DNA of 59,542 nucleotides. Source: Streptococcus halichoeri. GTDB lineage: Bacteria; Bacillota; Bacilli; Lactobacillales; Streptococcaceae. Shown piece after piece: positions 47,104 through 56,152 of the stretch. The DNA lies in assembly GCF_009870755.1 (NCBI RefSeq), contig NZ_WLZU01000009.1, forward strand, positions 1-59,542, given 5' to 3'. The notes beneath the pieces are model-generated. The model ran no database searches. It was not told the origin of the DNA and saw nothing but the letters and a program-made list of their open reading frames with translations. The position numbers and the translations under genes are program-made. Numbering within the stretch: position 1 is the stretch's first letter; every line of letters begins with the position of its first letter.

Positions 47104-47757
47104 CTAATTTAATTCTATCAATTCACCTGTTTCTAAATAGACCATGCGTTCACAAATAGTCGCAATATAATCACCAAAACGCTCTAGATGCCCCAGTATC
47201 TTTAGATACTCCGTTCCATTGCGGATTGAGGCTTCTTGGACCTTCATCAGATCGATGACTTCCTTTGATAGGCTATAATACAAGGCATCAATAGCCTCAT
47301 CTTGTTTGGCGATGGCTAGCGCATCTTTGGCAGCATGCTTTGGAAAGCTATCTAGCAATTGGTCTAGCATTTTTAAGGCCTTTTGCCCTACTTCATGCAG
47401 GCCCTCTTCGATTTCTGTAATCGCATCAGCTGCCCGCAAGTGTAAAATAGATTTAGAGACACCAGCCATGTGGTCACCCATGCGCTCTAAGTCCGAGCAG
47501 GCAGACATAATGGTAATGACCAAGCGTAGATCCGTTACCTGGGGCTGTTGTAGGGCTAGAATGCGGGCGCAGGTCAGTTCAATATCAACCTGGAATTGAT
47601 TAATCATTTTGTCGCCTGCAATAATATGCTCTGCCATATCCTGATCCTTCGCTGATAGGGCCAACATGGCCTTGGAAGCTGCCTCTAAAACGCAATGTCC
47701 CAAGGTCAAAAACTGCTGTTCCAGAAGTTGCAATTCAATCGCAAATTGTTCTCTCAT
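47104..47757 (-). CDS. phoU: Phosphate transport regulator PhoU
   Basis: PhoU is a cytosolic all-helical protein that links the Pst transporter to the phosphate sensor kinase and represses both when phosphate is ample. The 217-residue product has two three-helix repeats, each with an E/D-x-x-x-D metal patch (for example DLERMGDHM and HLERFGDYI). It is the last gene of the pst cluster, 17 nt after pstB. Streptococci often have two phoU genes; this one belongs with the pnpRS-linked transporter. Confidence 0.93.
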   Translation of the reverse strand: MREQFAIELQLLEQQFLTLGHCVLEAASKAMLALSAKDQDMAEHIIAGDKMINQFQVDIELTCARILALQQPQVTDLRLVITIMSACSDLERMGDHMAGVSKSILHLRAADAITEIEEGLHEVGQKALKMLDQLLDSFPKHAAKDALAIAKQDEAIDALYYSLSKEVIDLMKVQEASIRNGTEYLKILGHLERFGDYIATICERMVYLETGELIELN

Positions 47758-47774
47758 CTTAGCTTGTCCTTTCC

Positions 47775-48527
47775 TTAACCAAAGCGGCCCGAAATATAAT
47801 CTTCTGTTCGTTTATCTTTTGGATTGGTGAAAATATCGATGGTGTCACCAAATTCACAGATTTCTCCCGTCAGGAAAAAGGCGGTTTTATCCGAAATACG
47901 TGAGGCTTGTTGCATATTGTGGGTAACGATAATAATCGTGTACTCTTTTTTTAGATTTTGCACGAGATCCTCAATTTTTAGGGTTGAAATGGGATCCAAA
48001 GCCGAGGTGGGCTCATCCATCAATAAAACGTCAGGTTCAACAGCAAGAGCACGCGCAATACACAGTCGTTGCTGCTGACCTCCAGATAAGGACATGGCAC
48101 CCTTGTTTAGGCTGTCTTTAACCTCCTCCCAAATGGCTGCGCTTCTTAAGCTTTTTTCCACCAGGGCATCCAAGACTTTTTTATCCTTAATTCCATGCGT
48201 ACGCGGGCCATAGGCAACGTTATCATAGATGGACATAACAAATGGATTGGGTTGCTGAAAAACCATGCCTACGCGCTTGCGAAGGTTGTTTAAATTCATG
48301 TTTTTATCGTAAATGTTGGTGTCATCTAAAAAGACTTCTCCTTCAATGTGGCAATTAGGCACCAAGTCATTCATCCGATTCAGAGTTTTAAGAAAGGTTG
48401 ATTTGCCACAACCAGATGGGCCAATCAGCGCTGTAATTTGCCCCTCAGGGATGGTGATGGAAACCTGCTTTAAGGCTTGAAAGTCCCCATAATACAAATC
48501 TAAATTGTTAACACAAAAAGTTCCCAT
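47775..48527 (-). CDS. pstB: Phosphate ABC transporter ATP-binding protein
   Basis: PstB hydrolyses ATP to drive phosphate import. The 250-residue protein has Walker [10 protein letters not shown] (36-44), the Q-loop at QQPNPF, signature LSGGQQQR (147-154), Walker B LLMDEP (168-173) and the H-loop VTHN. The high identity to the PstB family, including the RMNDL and [13 protein letters not shown] elements, makes this secure. It starts 2 nt after pstA stops. Only one pstB is present in this cluster. Confidence 0.97.
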   Translation of the reverse strand: MGTFCVNNLDLYYGDFQALKQVSITIPEGQITALIGPSGCGKSTFLKTLNRMNDLVPNCHIEGEVFLDDTNIYDKNMNLNNLRKRVGMVFQQPNPFVMSIYDNVAYGPRTHGIKDKKVLDALVEKSLRSAAIWEEVKDSLNKGAMSLSGGQQQRLCIARALAVEPDVLLMDEPTSALDPISTLKIEDLVQNLKKEYTIIIVTHNMQQASRISDKTAFFLTGEICEFGDTIDIFTNPKDKRTEDYISGRFG

Positions 48528-48529
48528 TC

Positions 48530-49345
48530 TTAAGCCGCTCCTTTCACGAGACGTCGAGATAATAAACTAGAGGTGGCATTAATGACTAAGACGGTAATAA
48601 TCAAAATCACACCTGTGGCATAGGCTTCATTAACATGCAAACCTTCACTAGAGAGCATGTACATGTGTAAAGCCAAGGAACGACCTGACGACAAAAGACT
48701 AGTTGGCGTATTCGTTGAAGTTCCCAAGGTATACATGAGGGCAGCTGTCTCACCGACAATCCGACCGATTGCTAAAATAACACCTGATAAGATCCCAGGC
48801 ATAGCCACTGGCAAAACAATTTTAAAGACGGTACGTAATTTACCGGCCCCAAGCCCAAAGCTTGCCTGCCGCATGCTATCACTGACTGCTAGTAGGGCTT
48901 CTTCGGTAGAGCGAATAATCACGGGTAACACCATAATAACTGAGGTTAAAATCCCCGACAGCAACGAATACTGCAAGCCCAGAAAGATAACAAAGAAAAG
49001 CATCCCAAAGAGCCCAAAAACAATAGAAGGAATGCCCGCTAGAGTATCTGCAGCAATCCGAATGACTCTCACCCAAGGCGAGGTTTTTGGAGCGTATTCA
49101 ACCAAGTAAAAGCCAGCAAAAATACCAATCGGTAGGGCTAAAATAAGAGAGCCAAATACCAAAATCAAGGTAGAGATAATGGCAGGCATCAAAGATACAT
49201 TGTCACTGGTATATTTCCAGACAAATAAATTAGCAGTAATATGGGGTAGACCATTGGCTAAAATAAATCCAATGATTAAAAAGAGAGAACCAAATGTTAG
49301 AAGGGCAAAGAAATAGACTAAAGCTTTCAAAATGGGTTTACTCAT
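48530..49345 (-). CDS. pstA: Phosphate ABC transporter permease PstA
   Basis: The 271-residue membrane protein has six hydrophobic segments and the binding-protein-dependent permease motif in [25 protein letters not shown] (EAA loop, about 145-170). It forms the membrane channel with PstC. The start overlaps the end of pstC by 8 nt, so the two are coupled. Confidence 0.94.
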   Translation of the reverse strand: MSKPILKALVYFFALLTFGSLFLIIGFILANGLPHITANLFVWKYTSDNVSLMPAIISTLILVFGSLILALPIGIFAGFYLVEYAPKTSPWVRVIRIAADTLAGIPSIVFGLFGMLFFVIFLGLQYSLLSGILTSVIMVLPVIIRSTEEALLAVSDSMRQASFGLGAGKLRTVFKIVLPVAMPGILSGVILAIGRIVGETAALMYTLGTSTNTPTSLLSSGRSLALHMYMLSSEGLHVNEAYATGVILIITVLVINATSSLLSRRLVKGAA

Positions 49346-50201
49346 GCACCGCTTTTCCTTTCATGTAAGCAAAGATGGCATTGATAATCAAGATAAAGAC
49401 AAATAAAACGGCTGACGTGGCAATCAAAGCCTCACGGTGCTGACCAGAAGCATAGGCCATTTCTAAAACAATATTTGTGGTCATTGTCCGCGTCCCAGCA
49501 AAGAGGCCACTCGGAATAATCGGTTGGTTACCTGCAACCAGAATCACTGCCATAGTCTCACCAATAGCTCGGCCCACTCCTAGAATCACCGCTGAGAAGA
49601 TGCCCGATTTTGCTGCGGGTAAAATCACACTGAAAATCGATCGCTCATGGCTAGCTCCTAGGGCTAGACTACCAGCATAATAAGCAGACGGAACTGTGCG
49701 GATGGCTGATTCTGACAGGCTAATAATGGTTGGCAAGATCATAATGCCTAGTAAGAGCGAAGCTGTCAGGACACTCATGCCATTACCAGAAAATGAACCA
49801 ATCCAAGGCACCAGCAATTGTAAGCCAAAAAAACCATAGACAATGGACGGGATCGCTGCCATCAGGTTCACCGCCGATTTTAAAAAGGCATAGATCTGTT
49901 TAGGACAGTAATAAACCATAAAAACAGCAGTAAAAACACCGGTTGGAACACCTAGGGCAATAGCTCCGATCGTGATGAATACCGAACCCACAATCATGGG
50001 CAAAATACCATAGCTTGCCGGTGTATTAGAGGGCGACCAGTCATTACCTAATAAAAAGTGACTGATACCATATTTTCCAATAAACGGAAGACCATTCATA
50101 AAGATAAAGATACAGATTAAGAAGATGGCCAGGATAGCAGTTGCTGCGCTGAGAAAAAAGATTATCCGGAAAAACTCTTCTTTAAAGGTTTGTTTTTTCA
50201 C
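49338..50201 (-). CDS. pstC: Phosphate ABC transporter permease PstC
   Basis: The 287-residue membrane protein has six hydrophobic segments. The EAA-type loop reads SESAIRTVPSAYYAGSLALGA near 165-185, and GRAIGETMAVILVAGN is a typical PstC segment. AAAGGAC-type purines precede the ATG. It lies 67 nt after pstS; a partial hairpin with GGG/CCC arms in that gap could reduce expression of the membrane genes relative to the binding protein. Confidence 0.94.
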   Translation of the reverse strand: MKKQTFKEEFFRIIFFLSAATAILAIFLICIFIFMNGLPFIGKYGISHFLLGNDWSPSNTPASYGILPMIVGSVFITIGAIALGVPTGVFTAVFMVYYCPKQIYAFLKSAVNLMAAIPSIVYGFFGLQLLVPWIGSFSGNGMSVLTASLLLGIMILPTIISLSESAIRTVPSAYYAGSLALGASHERSIFSVILPAAKSGIFSAVILGVGRAIGETMAVILVAGNQPIIPSGLFAGTRTMTTNIVLEMAYASGQHREALIATSAVLFVFILIINAIFAYMKGKAVHE

Positions 50202-50268
50202 GCTGTGTCCTTTCTAAGGATATAAAAGCAAGGGAGACAAATCGCCCCCTCACCCTTTTTCTACTGAC

Positions 50269-51147
50269 CTATTTCACATTCTCCCAAGAAGTTGTTTTGC
50301 CACTGAAAATGTCAGCAACAGCACTCATACTTATTTTTTGTAATGCATTAGCTTTATTGACTACAAGAGCTATCCCATCAAGAGCTATGGCATCATGCTT
50401 AAGTGTTTTTCCTTCGTCTGGGGTCAATTCGCGAGAGACCATGCCAATATCTGCTGTTTTTTCTTTTGCAGCAGTAATGCCAGCAGACGAGCCATTGGCA
50501 GTGATGTCAATCGTAACGCCTGGATTTTCTTTCTTATAAGCCTCAGCTATTTTTTCCATCAGTGGGGCTACTGAGGTTGAGCCAACCAGCGATAGTTTAC
50601 CAGACATTTTTTGTGAGCTATAATCTGCACCTTGTGTTTTGGCTTTAACATATTTATTTTCAGCAACCACTTTTTGTCCTTCTTTTGAATGAATGTAAGT
50701 GATAAAATCTTTACCTAGTGTTGAGAGGCTATCATTGTAAACAATATTAAACGGTCTTTGCAAAGGATAATCACCATCTAAGACAGTCTTGGCGGTGGCT
50801 TCTACACCATCTACTTTTAATGCTTTAACATTTTTATTGAGTGAGCCTAAGGAAATATAGCCAATCGCATTTTTGTTACCAGAAACGGCAGAAATCACTC
50901 CTTCGGTGCTGTTTTGGACCACTGCCGATTTGGTCGTATTATCGGTTTCTTTCCCACCACTTTTCTTTAGCAAGCCTGTGATTTCAGTAAATGCTCCGCG
51001 GGTCCCTGAGCCATTTTCACGTGTGACAACATCAATCTTTTTGGTTGCTCCTCCTTCTCCAGCGCCAGCTGAATGATTCCCACAGGCTGCAAGGCCTAAG
51101 CCAGATAAACCAAGTGCTGCTAAGATAAGCATTTTTTTCATTTTCAT
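50269..51147 (-). CDS. pstS: Phosphate-binding lipoprotein PstS
   Basis: PstS captures phosphate outside the membrane and delivers it to PstCA. The 292-residue precursor has a lipoprotein signal peptide with lipobox LAAC (Cys22), then NGSGTRGAFTEI and LSLVGSTSVAPLMEKIAE, both phosphate-loop regions of this family (the usual order appears permuted, as in other short Firmicute PstS). AAAGGTGG precedes the ATG at 51147; the longer frame to 51177 lacks a site. It is the first gene of pstSCAB-phoU, behind direct repeats likely bound by PnpR. Confidence 0.93.
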   Translation of the reverse strand: MKMKKMLILAALGLSGLGLAACGNHSAGAGEGGATKKIDVVTRENGSGTRGAFTEITGLLKKSGGKETDNTTKSAVVQNSTEGVISAVSGNKNAIGYISLGSLNKNVKALKVDGVEATAKTVLDGDYPLQRPFNIVYNDSLSTLGKDFITYIHSKEGQKVVAENKYVKAKTQGADYSSQKMSGKLSLVGSTSVAPLMEKIAEAYKKENPGVTIDITANGSSAGITAAKEKTADIGMVSRELTPDEGKTLKHDAIALDGIALVVNKANALQKISMSAVADIFSGKTTSWENVK

Positions 51148-51197
51148 AATAACCACCTTTATATGGATTTTAAACATTTTCTTGTAGCTTGACTACA

Positions 51198-51259
51198 TTT
51201 ATAGTCTACCAAGCTATTGTAAAGATTGAGGCCTGATTTTGGTAAAGATTTGGTAAAGA
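51198..51259 (-). promoter_or_regulatory. pst promoter with Pho-box-like direct repeats
   Basis: On the minus strand TCTTTAC occurs at 51253-51259, 51242-51248 and 51219-51225. The first two are 11 nt apart and the third 23 nt further, all on one face of the helix. A TATAAA (51198-51203) lies 15 nt downstream of the last repeat. This fits an OmpR-type response regulator site replacing the -35. Confidence 0.65.
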
Positions 51260-51273
51260 TTTCAAAAATCAGC

Positions 51274-51303
51274 AAAAAAACCTACTAAGATCGGCTTAGT
51301 AGG
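51274..51303 (-). terminator. Terminator after pnpS
   Basis: On the minus strand CCTACTAAG pairs with CTTAGTAGG (51281-51289 with 51295-51303) across 5 nt, followed by TTTTTTT. It separates the regulator transcript from pstS. Confidence 0.9.
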
Positions 51304-51338
51304 CAATGCGTTTTTGTCAATACAAGCTAGCAGGGCTG

Positions 51339-52682
51339 TTACGCTTTTGATGAGGGTGGTTCTGCAATCATTTGTTTAGGTAAGGTGATGGTAAAATCAC
51401 TTCCTTGGCCCAACTGACTATCAACCTGAATAGTCGCACCAAGCAAGTCACTGAGTTCTTTGACAATGGCTAGGCCTAAGCCGGTGCCGCCGCTTTGGCG
51501 ACTGCGTCCCTTGTTAACCCGATAAAAGCGTTCAAAAATACGTTCTAATTCATGCGTTTTAATGCCAATACCTGTATCAGAGACAGTAATTTTAAGTTCT
51601 TCATTAAGCCATTGCGTCTTAATCTTAATAGTCCCACCCTGATCTGTGTAGCGAATAGCATTTGACAATAAATTTAACAAAATCTGCGATAAAACGTATT
51701 TATCAGTTTGGAGAACACAATCACCGGCCAATTGATAATGCAAGTGGAGCTGCTTTTGGCTTAATTGTGGCGTCATGCTCTGCCCAATGTAGGTTAAAAA
51801 ATCATTAATGAGAAATCTGCTGGTTTGAATTTGTATTTTTGCAGCCTTAGACAAGGTGAGCATATGTTCAACAATACGTTCTAAGCGCAAGCTTTCATTA
51901 TAGATAATCTCTAAAAATTCTTCTTTAGTCTTTGACTCGGTTTCTGGCATTTCCTTTAAGGTTTCAGCAAAACCTTTGATAGAGGTAACCGGCGTTCGCA
52001 GTTCATGTGAAGCATTAGAAATGAAATCCATATTTGATTTTTCATAACTTCTGATGGTGGTTAAATCATAGAGCAAAACCAGCACTTGTGTGACCTGATC
52101 ACGATTGGTAAGAATAGGAATGGCTGAAACCTCCAAGATTAGATCGTTATCATTAAGGCCTGCCAATTCTTTTTTGATCATCTTTTTCTTATCAAAAGCC
52201 TCATTGATCAATGCTTTAACATCCATACGACGAATGTCAGCAAGCATCCTAATCGGATGCTTTGTTTTGGGAAAATAGCTGGGCAGAGATTGACTTTGTA
52301 AGAGAACCGTGCGGTCTTTGCTGACCAAAAGCATCCCCATAGTCAAGTGGGACAAGAGGGCTTCAAGATGCTCTGACATGGTTTCTTTTTCAAGACTTAG
52401 AGCTGCTAGCTGGCTTTTGACTTGCCAATAGTCCTTAGCAAATGCTTTTAAATCGCTCTGCTTATCAGCAATAAAAGAAACGGGGTTGGCTTGCTGTCGA
52501 ACGGCCAATAAATGAAATGCCTCTTGCCAGGCAAATAAAGACTTTAGGGTGTAAACCAAGCTGAGACAAACAACCCCATAGCCCAGATAAAACCAGTTAG
52601 ATACCTGGCTTAACATCCCACAGACGCTCATAAGAACTAACAAGAAACTTATCCCACTCAGGACAATCAAGCGCTTTTTCAT
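51339..52682 (-). CDS. pnpS: Phosphate-responsive sensor histidine kinase PnpS/PhoR-like
   Basis: The 447-residue membrane kinase has two N-terminal hydrophobic segments with almost no extracellular loop (about 5-23, 29-47), a PAS-like region (about 105-205), the dimerisation H-box NASHELRTPV (His226) and an HATPase domain with N box LNLLSNAIRYT, DTGIGI and GTGLGLAI. The short external part suggests that it does not sense a ligand directly but is informed by the Pst transporter and PhoU. It follows the regulator gene by 5 nt. Named from the pneumococcal locus layout. Confidence 0.9.
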   Translation of the reverse strand: MKKRLIVLSGISFLLVLMSVCGMLSQVSNWFYLGYGVVCLSLVYTLKSLFAWQEAFHLLAVRQQANPVSFIADKQSDLKAFAKDYWQVKSQLAALSLEKETMSEHLEALLSHLTMGMLLVSKDRTVLLQSQSLPSYFPKTKHPIRMLADIRRMDVKALINEAFDKKKMIKKELAGLNDNDLILEVSAIPILTNRDQVTQVLVLLYDLTTIRSYEKSNMDFISNASHELRTPVTSIKGFAETLKEMPETESKTKEEFLEIIYNESLRLERIVEHMLTLSKAAKIQIQTSRFLINDFLTYIGQSMTPQLSQKQLHLHYQLAGDCVLQTDKYVLSQILLNLLSNAIRYTDQGGTIKIKTQWLNEELKITVSDTGIGIKTHELERIFERFYRVNKGRSRQSGGTGLGLAIVKELSDLLGATIQVDSQLGQGSDFTITLPKQMIAEPPSSKA

Positions 52683-52687
52683 TGCTA

Positions 52688-53392
52688 TTAGTCTCCTTTA
52701 AACTTATAGCCGTAACCACGAATGGTTTCAATCAATTTGGGATTTTTTGCATCATCTTCTACTTTTTCCCGCAATTTGCCAATATGCACATCCACCAGTC
52801 GTGTTTCTTGTCCAAAATCATAACCCCAGATACGTTCTAATAAACGCTCACGCGTTAAAGTCATGTTAGGATGCTTAATCAAATATAAGAGTAGTTCAAA
52901 TTCCTTGGGAGTTAACCGCAATAATTGGCCAGCCTTATATACTTCATGACGTTCTGGGTAAATGGTAATGTCCTGAATAGTGAGAGCATCATCAAGATTT
53001 TCTTCATTTTGTAAACTGGCTTTAGTATCTGTTCGCCGTAAAACCGCCTTAACACGTGCAACCAATTCTCTGGGGCTAAAAGGCTTGGTCAAATAATCAT
53101 CTGCTCCTAGTTCTAAAGCGAGGACTTTATCAAACTCTTCGCCTTTGGCTGATACCATCATGATCGGGGTTTTAATGCCCTTCGCACGTAAACGTTTGCA
53201 AACTTCTATGCCATCCAATTGGGGCAGCATAATATCCAAAATGATGAAATTATAGGGCTCTGATTGAGCTAACTTTAACGCAGTCCTGCCATCACTAACC
53301 AGCTCAGTTGCATAGCCTTCCTTTTGCAAATGGTAGTCTAACAGTCGTAAAATGTGCTCTTCATCATCCACAACTAGTAACTTCTTTTTCAT
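52688..53392 (-). CDS. pnpR: Phosphate response regulator PnpR/PhoB-like (OmpR family)
   Basis: The 234-residue protein has a receiver domain with the acidic pair Asp9/Asp10, phospho-acceptor Asp53 (ILDIMLP) and the conserved Lys in VSAKG, then a winged-helix DNA-binding domain (about 135-232, ending TIRGYGYKFKGD). The longest frame starts with TTG at 53398, but that is in the TAGGAGTTG ribosome site, so the ATG at 53392 is used. It most likely binds the repeats upstream of pstS. Named from the pneumococcal gene order. Confidence 0.9.
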   Translation of the reverse strand: MKKKLLVVDDEEHILRLLDYHLQKEGYATELVSDGRTALKLAQSEPYNFIILDIMLPQLDGIEVCKRLRAKGIKTPIMMVSAKGEEFDKVLALELGADDYLTKPFSPRELVARVKAVLRRTDTKASLQNEENLDDALTIQDITIYPERHEVYKAGQLLRLTPKEFELLLYLIKHPNMTLTRERLLERIWGYDFGQETRLVDVHIGKLREKVEDDAKNPKLIETIRGYGYKFKGD

Positions 53393-53412
53393 GTTCAACT
53401 CCTACTAAGCTC

Positions 53413-53421
53413 ATTATAACA
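53413..53421 (-). promoter_or_regulatory. Extended -10 promoter of pnpRS
   Basis: On the minus strand TGT-TATAAT lies 20 nt upstream of the pnpR start. No Pho-box repeat was seen near it. The following 350 nt to the next gene contain several GGTTAA-type elements (about 53686-53722) but no gene. Confidence 0.55.
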
Positions 53422-53781
53422 TAAGCCAGCAAGCTTTTAACAAAATTAAGGAGTAGAAATCTCTAATCTTCAAACTTTTTAAATCTAGACGATTCGAGAC
53501 GATTGGGTAAAAAGCGTAGCTATGTCCTACCAAAGCCAAAAAAGTAAAGAAATGGTTTGCCAGGGTGCTGGCTGTTGTGATTAAGCCTCCCTACACCCTT
53601 GGGTTTTTAATTCCTGACAAAAGAGATGAGCTTGTACACTTTACTCCTTTGATACGAGGGTAACTTTAGGAATAGCTTAAGGTTAATTTGGTAACCTAAT
53701 CCTAGGGTTAATAAGGTTAAGAGAGAGCACATTATCATTATCCTCTACAGCTTTCACTTTCCTTTTAGCCCTATTTGATAG

Positions 53782-53787
53782 TATAAT
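53782..53787 (+). promoter_or_regulatory. -10 element of the 50-aa protein gene
   Basis: TATAAT lies 33 nt upstream of the start codon. The -35 is weak. Confidence 0.5.
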
Positions 53788-53820
53788 GGTACTAGTAACA
53801 TTAGAAAGTTGGTTTTTTAG

Positions 53821-53973
53821 ATGGCTATAACACATAAAAAAAATGATGAATTAGAAAAAATGATGGCACAATTTGCCAATATTCCTGGTTTTGATAAGCC
53901 TTTAGAAGTTGATACCGATGGTAAGATTATTCCTAATCCAGCCAAGGAGAAGCAACCCCATAATGAGTTGTAA
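53821..53973 (+). CDS. Short soluble protein resembling the SPJ_0845 family
   Basis: The 50-residue protein begins MAITHKKNDELEKMMAQFA, continues NIPGFDKP and ends PAKEKQPHNEL. It has one predicted helix (about 6-18) and a disordered, charged tail. I recall a short streptococcal family (SPJ_0845) with the same beginning; this is from memory and not verified. A TATAAT lies upstream, and the ribosome binding site (GAAAGTTGG) is weak. It ends 45 nt before the permease gene and could be co-transcribed with it. Confidence 0.65.
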   Translation: MAITHKKNDELEKMMAQFANIPGFDKPLEVDTDGKIIPNPAKEKQPHNEL

Positions 53974-54018
53974 GAAACTACTTTGTGCCACGGGCCCAAA
54001 AAGGAGGTTGATATAGCA

Positions 54019-54927
54019 ATGAGCCTTTTTTCACAACTTCCGCCTAGTGTACTTCAATGGTTTGCTATTTTTATCTCCATTATTATTGAAGCCCTCCCCT
54101 TTGTCCTTTTAGGAACAATTCTGTCTGGGGTGATTGAAGTCTATGTGACTCCAGAAGTGGTCCAGCGTTACTTGCCCAAACAAAAGTTTTTACGAATTCT
54201 CTTTGGAACGTTTATTGGCTTTGTTTTCCCTTCCTGTGAATGCGGAATCATTCCTATTATTAACCGTTTCCTTGAAAAACAGGTACCTAGCTATACAGCT
54301 GTGCCTTTTTTAGCAACTGCACCAATTATTAATCCTATTGTGCTTTTTGCTACCTATTCGGCTTTTGGAAATTCGCTGCGGTTTTTAGTATTGCGCTTAG
54401 TAGGGGCAACGATTGTAGCTATTGCTTTGGGGATTATGTTAGCCTATCTCACAGATGAGGCCATTTTAAAAGAAGACGCAAAACCAAGCCATCTTCACGA
54501 TTATTCCCATGAAAAATGGTACCGCAAAATCTATCTGGCTCTGCTCCATGCTATTGATGAATTCTTTGATACGGGCCGCTATCTAGTTTTTGGAACCTTG
54601 ATTGCCTCTGCGATGCAAATCTATGTGCCAACGCGTATTCTAACAACGATTGGTCATAATCCCTTAACAGCTATTTTAATCATGATGCTCTTAGCCTTTA
54701 TCCTATCCTTGTGCAGTGAAGCGGATGCTTTTATTGGGGCTTCTTTATTATCAACCTTTGGCATAGCACCAGTCCTAGCCTTCTTGCTGATTGGACCCAT
54801 GGTTGACATTAAAAACCTTATGATGATGCTCAAGGCCTTCAAAGGGAAGTTTATCGGCCAATTCATTGGTCTTTCAGTTGTGATGATTATTCTGTATTGC
54901 CTGGGGATCGGAGGTCTTCGCTTATGA
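54019..54927 (+). CDS. Permease of the YcgR/UPF0718 (DUF318) family
   Basis: The 302-residue membrane protein has about eight hydrophobic segments and the two repeated motifs of this family: FPSCECGIIPI (Cys73-Glu74-Cys75) in the first half and LSLCSEADAFIGAS in the second. These permeases have no firmly known substrate. AAGGAGG at 54001-54007 precedes the ATG at 54019. The stop overlaps the next start (ATGA), so it is tightly coupled to a TIGR03943-type partner, as in Bacillus ycgR-ycgQ. Confidence 0.85.
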   Translation: MSLFSQLPPSVLQWFAIFISIIIEALPFVLLGTILSGVIEVYVTPEVVQRYLPKQKFLRILFGTFIGFVFPSCECGIIPIINRFLEKQVPSYTAVPFLATAPIINPIVLFATYSAFGNSLRFLVLRLVGATIVAIALGIMLAYLTDEAILKEDAKPSHLHDYSHEKWYRKIYLALLHAIDEFFDTGRYLVFGTLIASAMQIYVPTRILTTIGHNPLTAILIMMLLAFILSLCSEADAFIGASLLSTFGIAPVLAFLLIGPMVDIKNLMMMLKAFKGKFIGQFIGLSVVMIILYCLGIGGLRL

Positions 54928-55739
54928 TTCGATTTTTAATTCTCGCTGGTTACTTTGAATTGACCATGTACTTAGAATTATCAGGTAAATTGGACCAATA
55001 CATTAATATCAAATATTCTTATTTAGCTTATATATCAATGGTCTTGTCTTTCATTCTCGCATTGGTACAACTCTATTGCTGGATGAAAAATAGTACGGTG
55101 CACAGCCATTTATCCGGAAAATGGGCCAAGCTAACCAGTCCGATGATTCTTGTTTTTCCAGTTTTGGTTGGGTTATTGGTGCCAACGGTGAGTTTGGACT
55201 CAACTACCGTTCAAGCCAAGGGCTATACTTTCCCGCTAGCAGCTGGCTCAACCAGCTCTGGTATTAGTCAAGACGGCACACGGGTGCAATACCTAAAGCC
55301 CGATACGAGCCTCTATTTCACCAAATCAGCCTACCAAAAAGAAATGCTAGCTGAGCTCAAAAAATATAAGGGGACCAGCCCGCTGACCATCACAAGTGCT
55401 AATTATATGGAAATTATGGAGCTTATTTACCTTTATCCTGAGGAATTCAGTAATCGGGATATTCGCTATACTGGCTTTGTCTTTAATGAACCAGATCATG
55501 AGGGTTACCAGTTCCTCTTTCGCTTTGGGATTATCCACTGTATCGCGGATTCAGGGGTTTATGGTTTATTAACAACAGGCGAACAAACACACTTTGCCAA
55601 TAATACATGGTTGACAGTGAGTGGTCGTATCACTACGGAATATAATGCTAAGTTGGAGCAAACGCTTCCTGTCTTACATATTCAGCACGTTGAAGAAAAA
55701 GCCCAGCCGAAAAATCCCTATGTTTATCGTGTTTTCTAA
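54924..55739 (+). CDS. TIGR03943/YcgQ family membrane protein
   Basis: The 271-residue protein has three N-terminal hydrophobic segments (about 3-17, 30-55, 72-90) and a C-terminal globular part outside or at the membrane, with RYTGFVFNEPDHEGYQF and FRFGIIHCIADSGVYG, the family motif that includes a conserved Cys. It starts inside the permease stop (ATGA) after GGAGG. Always found with the DUF318 permease, it probably forms a complex with it; a metal or thiol-related role is only inferred from the Cys motifs in both. Terminators follow. Confidence 0.85.
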   Translation: MIRFLILAGYFELTMYLELSGKLDQYINIKYSYLAYISMVLSFILALVQLYCWMKNSTVHSHLSGKWAKLTSPMILVFPVLVGLLVPTVSLDSTTVQAKGYTFPLAAGSTSSGISQDGTRVQYLKPDTSLYFTKSAYQKEMLAELKKYKGTSPLTITSANYMEIMELIYLYPEEFSNRDIRYTGFVFNEPDHEGYQFLFRFGIIHCIADSGVYGLLTTGEQTHFANNTWLTVSGRITTEYNAKLEQTLPVLHIQHVEEKAQPKNPYVYRVF

Positions 55740-55763
55740 AAACTTGCATGCCTCAATAACTTC

Positions 55764-55808
55764 AGATTGAAAAAAAGCTTGCTTAAGCTAATTCTTCAAT
55801 CTTTTTTT
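55764..55808 (+). terminator. Terminator of the permease operon
   Basis: AGATTGAA (55764-55771) pairs with TTCAATCT (55795-55802), with an inner AGCTT/AAGCT pairing, followed by TTTTTTT. Confidence 0.85.
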
Positions 55809-55819
55809 GAACCATAAAA

Positions 55820-55860
55820 AAACTCTTAGAAGCGCTAAAAAGCAGCTTTTCTAAGAGTTT
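55820..55860. terminator. Second hairpin, possibly bidirectional terminator
   Basis: AAACTCTTAGAA (55820-55831) pairs with TTCTAAGAGTTT (55849-55860). A-rich sequence on the left gives a T-run on the minus strand, so it could end ftsY transcripts. Confidence 0.65.
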
Positions 55861-55916
55861 ATTGCTAGTCACGAATGCAAGGCAAAGTCCTTGTTTTCTT
55901 AAAAGTTTGGCAAAAG

Positions 55917-55988
55917 TCTAGCAGACGTTTCCAGCTAGTAAATCCTTTTTAAAGGCTTATTAAAAATCTAGCAGACACTTACAGCTAG
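55917..55988. repeat. Two imperfect 22-bp repeats with 50-bp period
   Basis: TCTAGCAGACGTTTCCAGCTAG (55917-55938) and a copy with three differences (55967-55988) each carry CTAGC and GCTAG at their ends, so each can fold back on itself. The remaining sequence between 55861 and 56152 shows no gene. Confidence 0.7.
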
Positions 55989-56152
55989 CCAGGCCTTTAG
56001 CGGGGACTAGTCAGGGCGGTCATCCAGCAGCTACAGCTTTTCGCCAAACAGCTAAGCCACAGGGCAACTGCGGAGCGGTTTTAGGCTTTAGCTAATGGCC
56101 TGTAACACTCAAGGAGGACTTGACGCCTTTTTTGTGTTCTTCTTACCTAACA

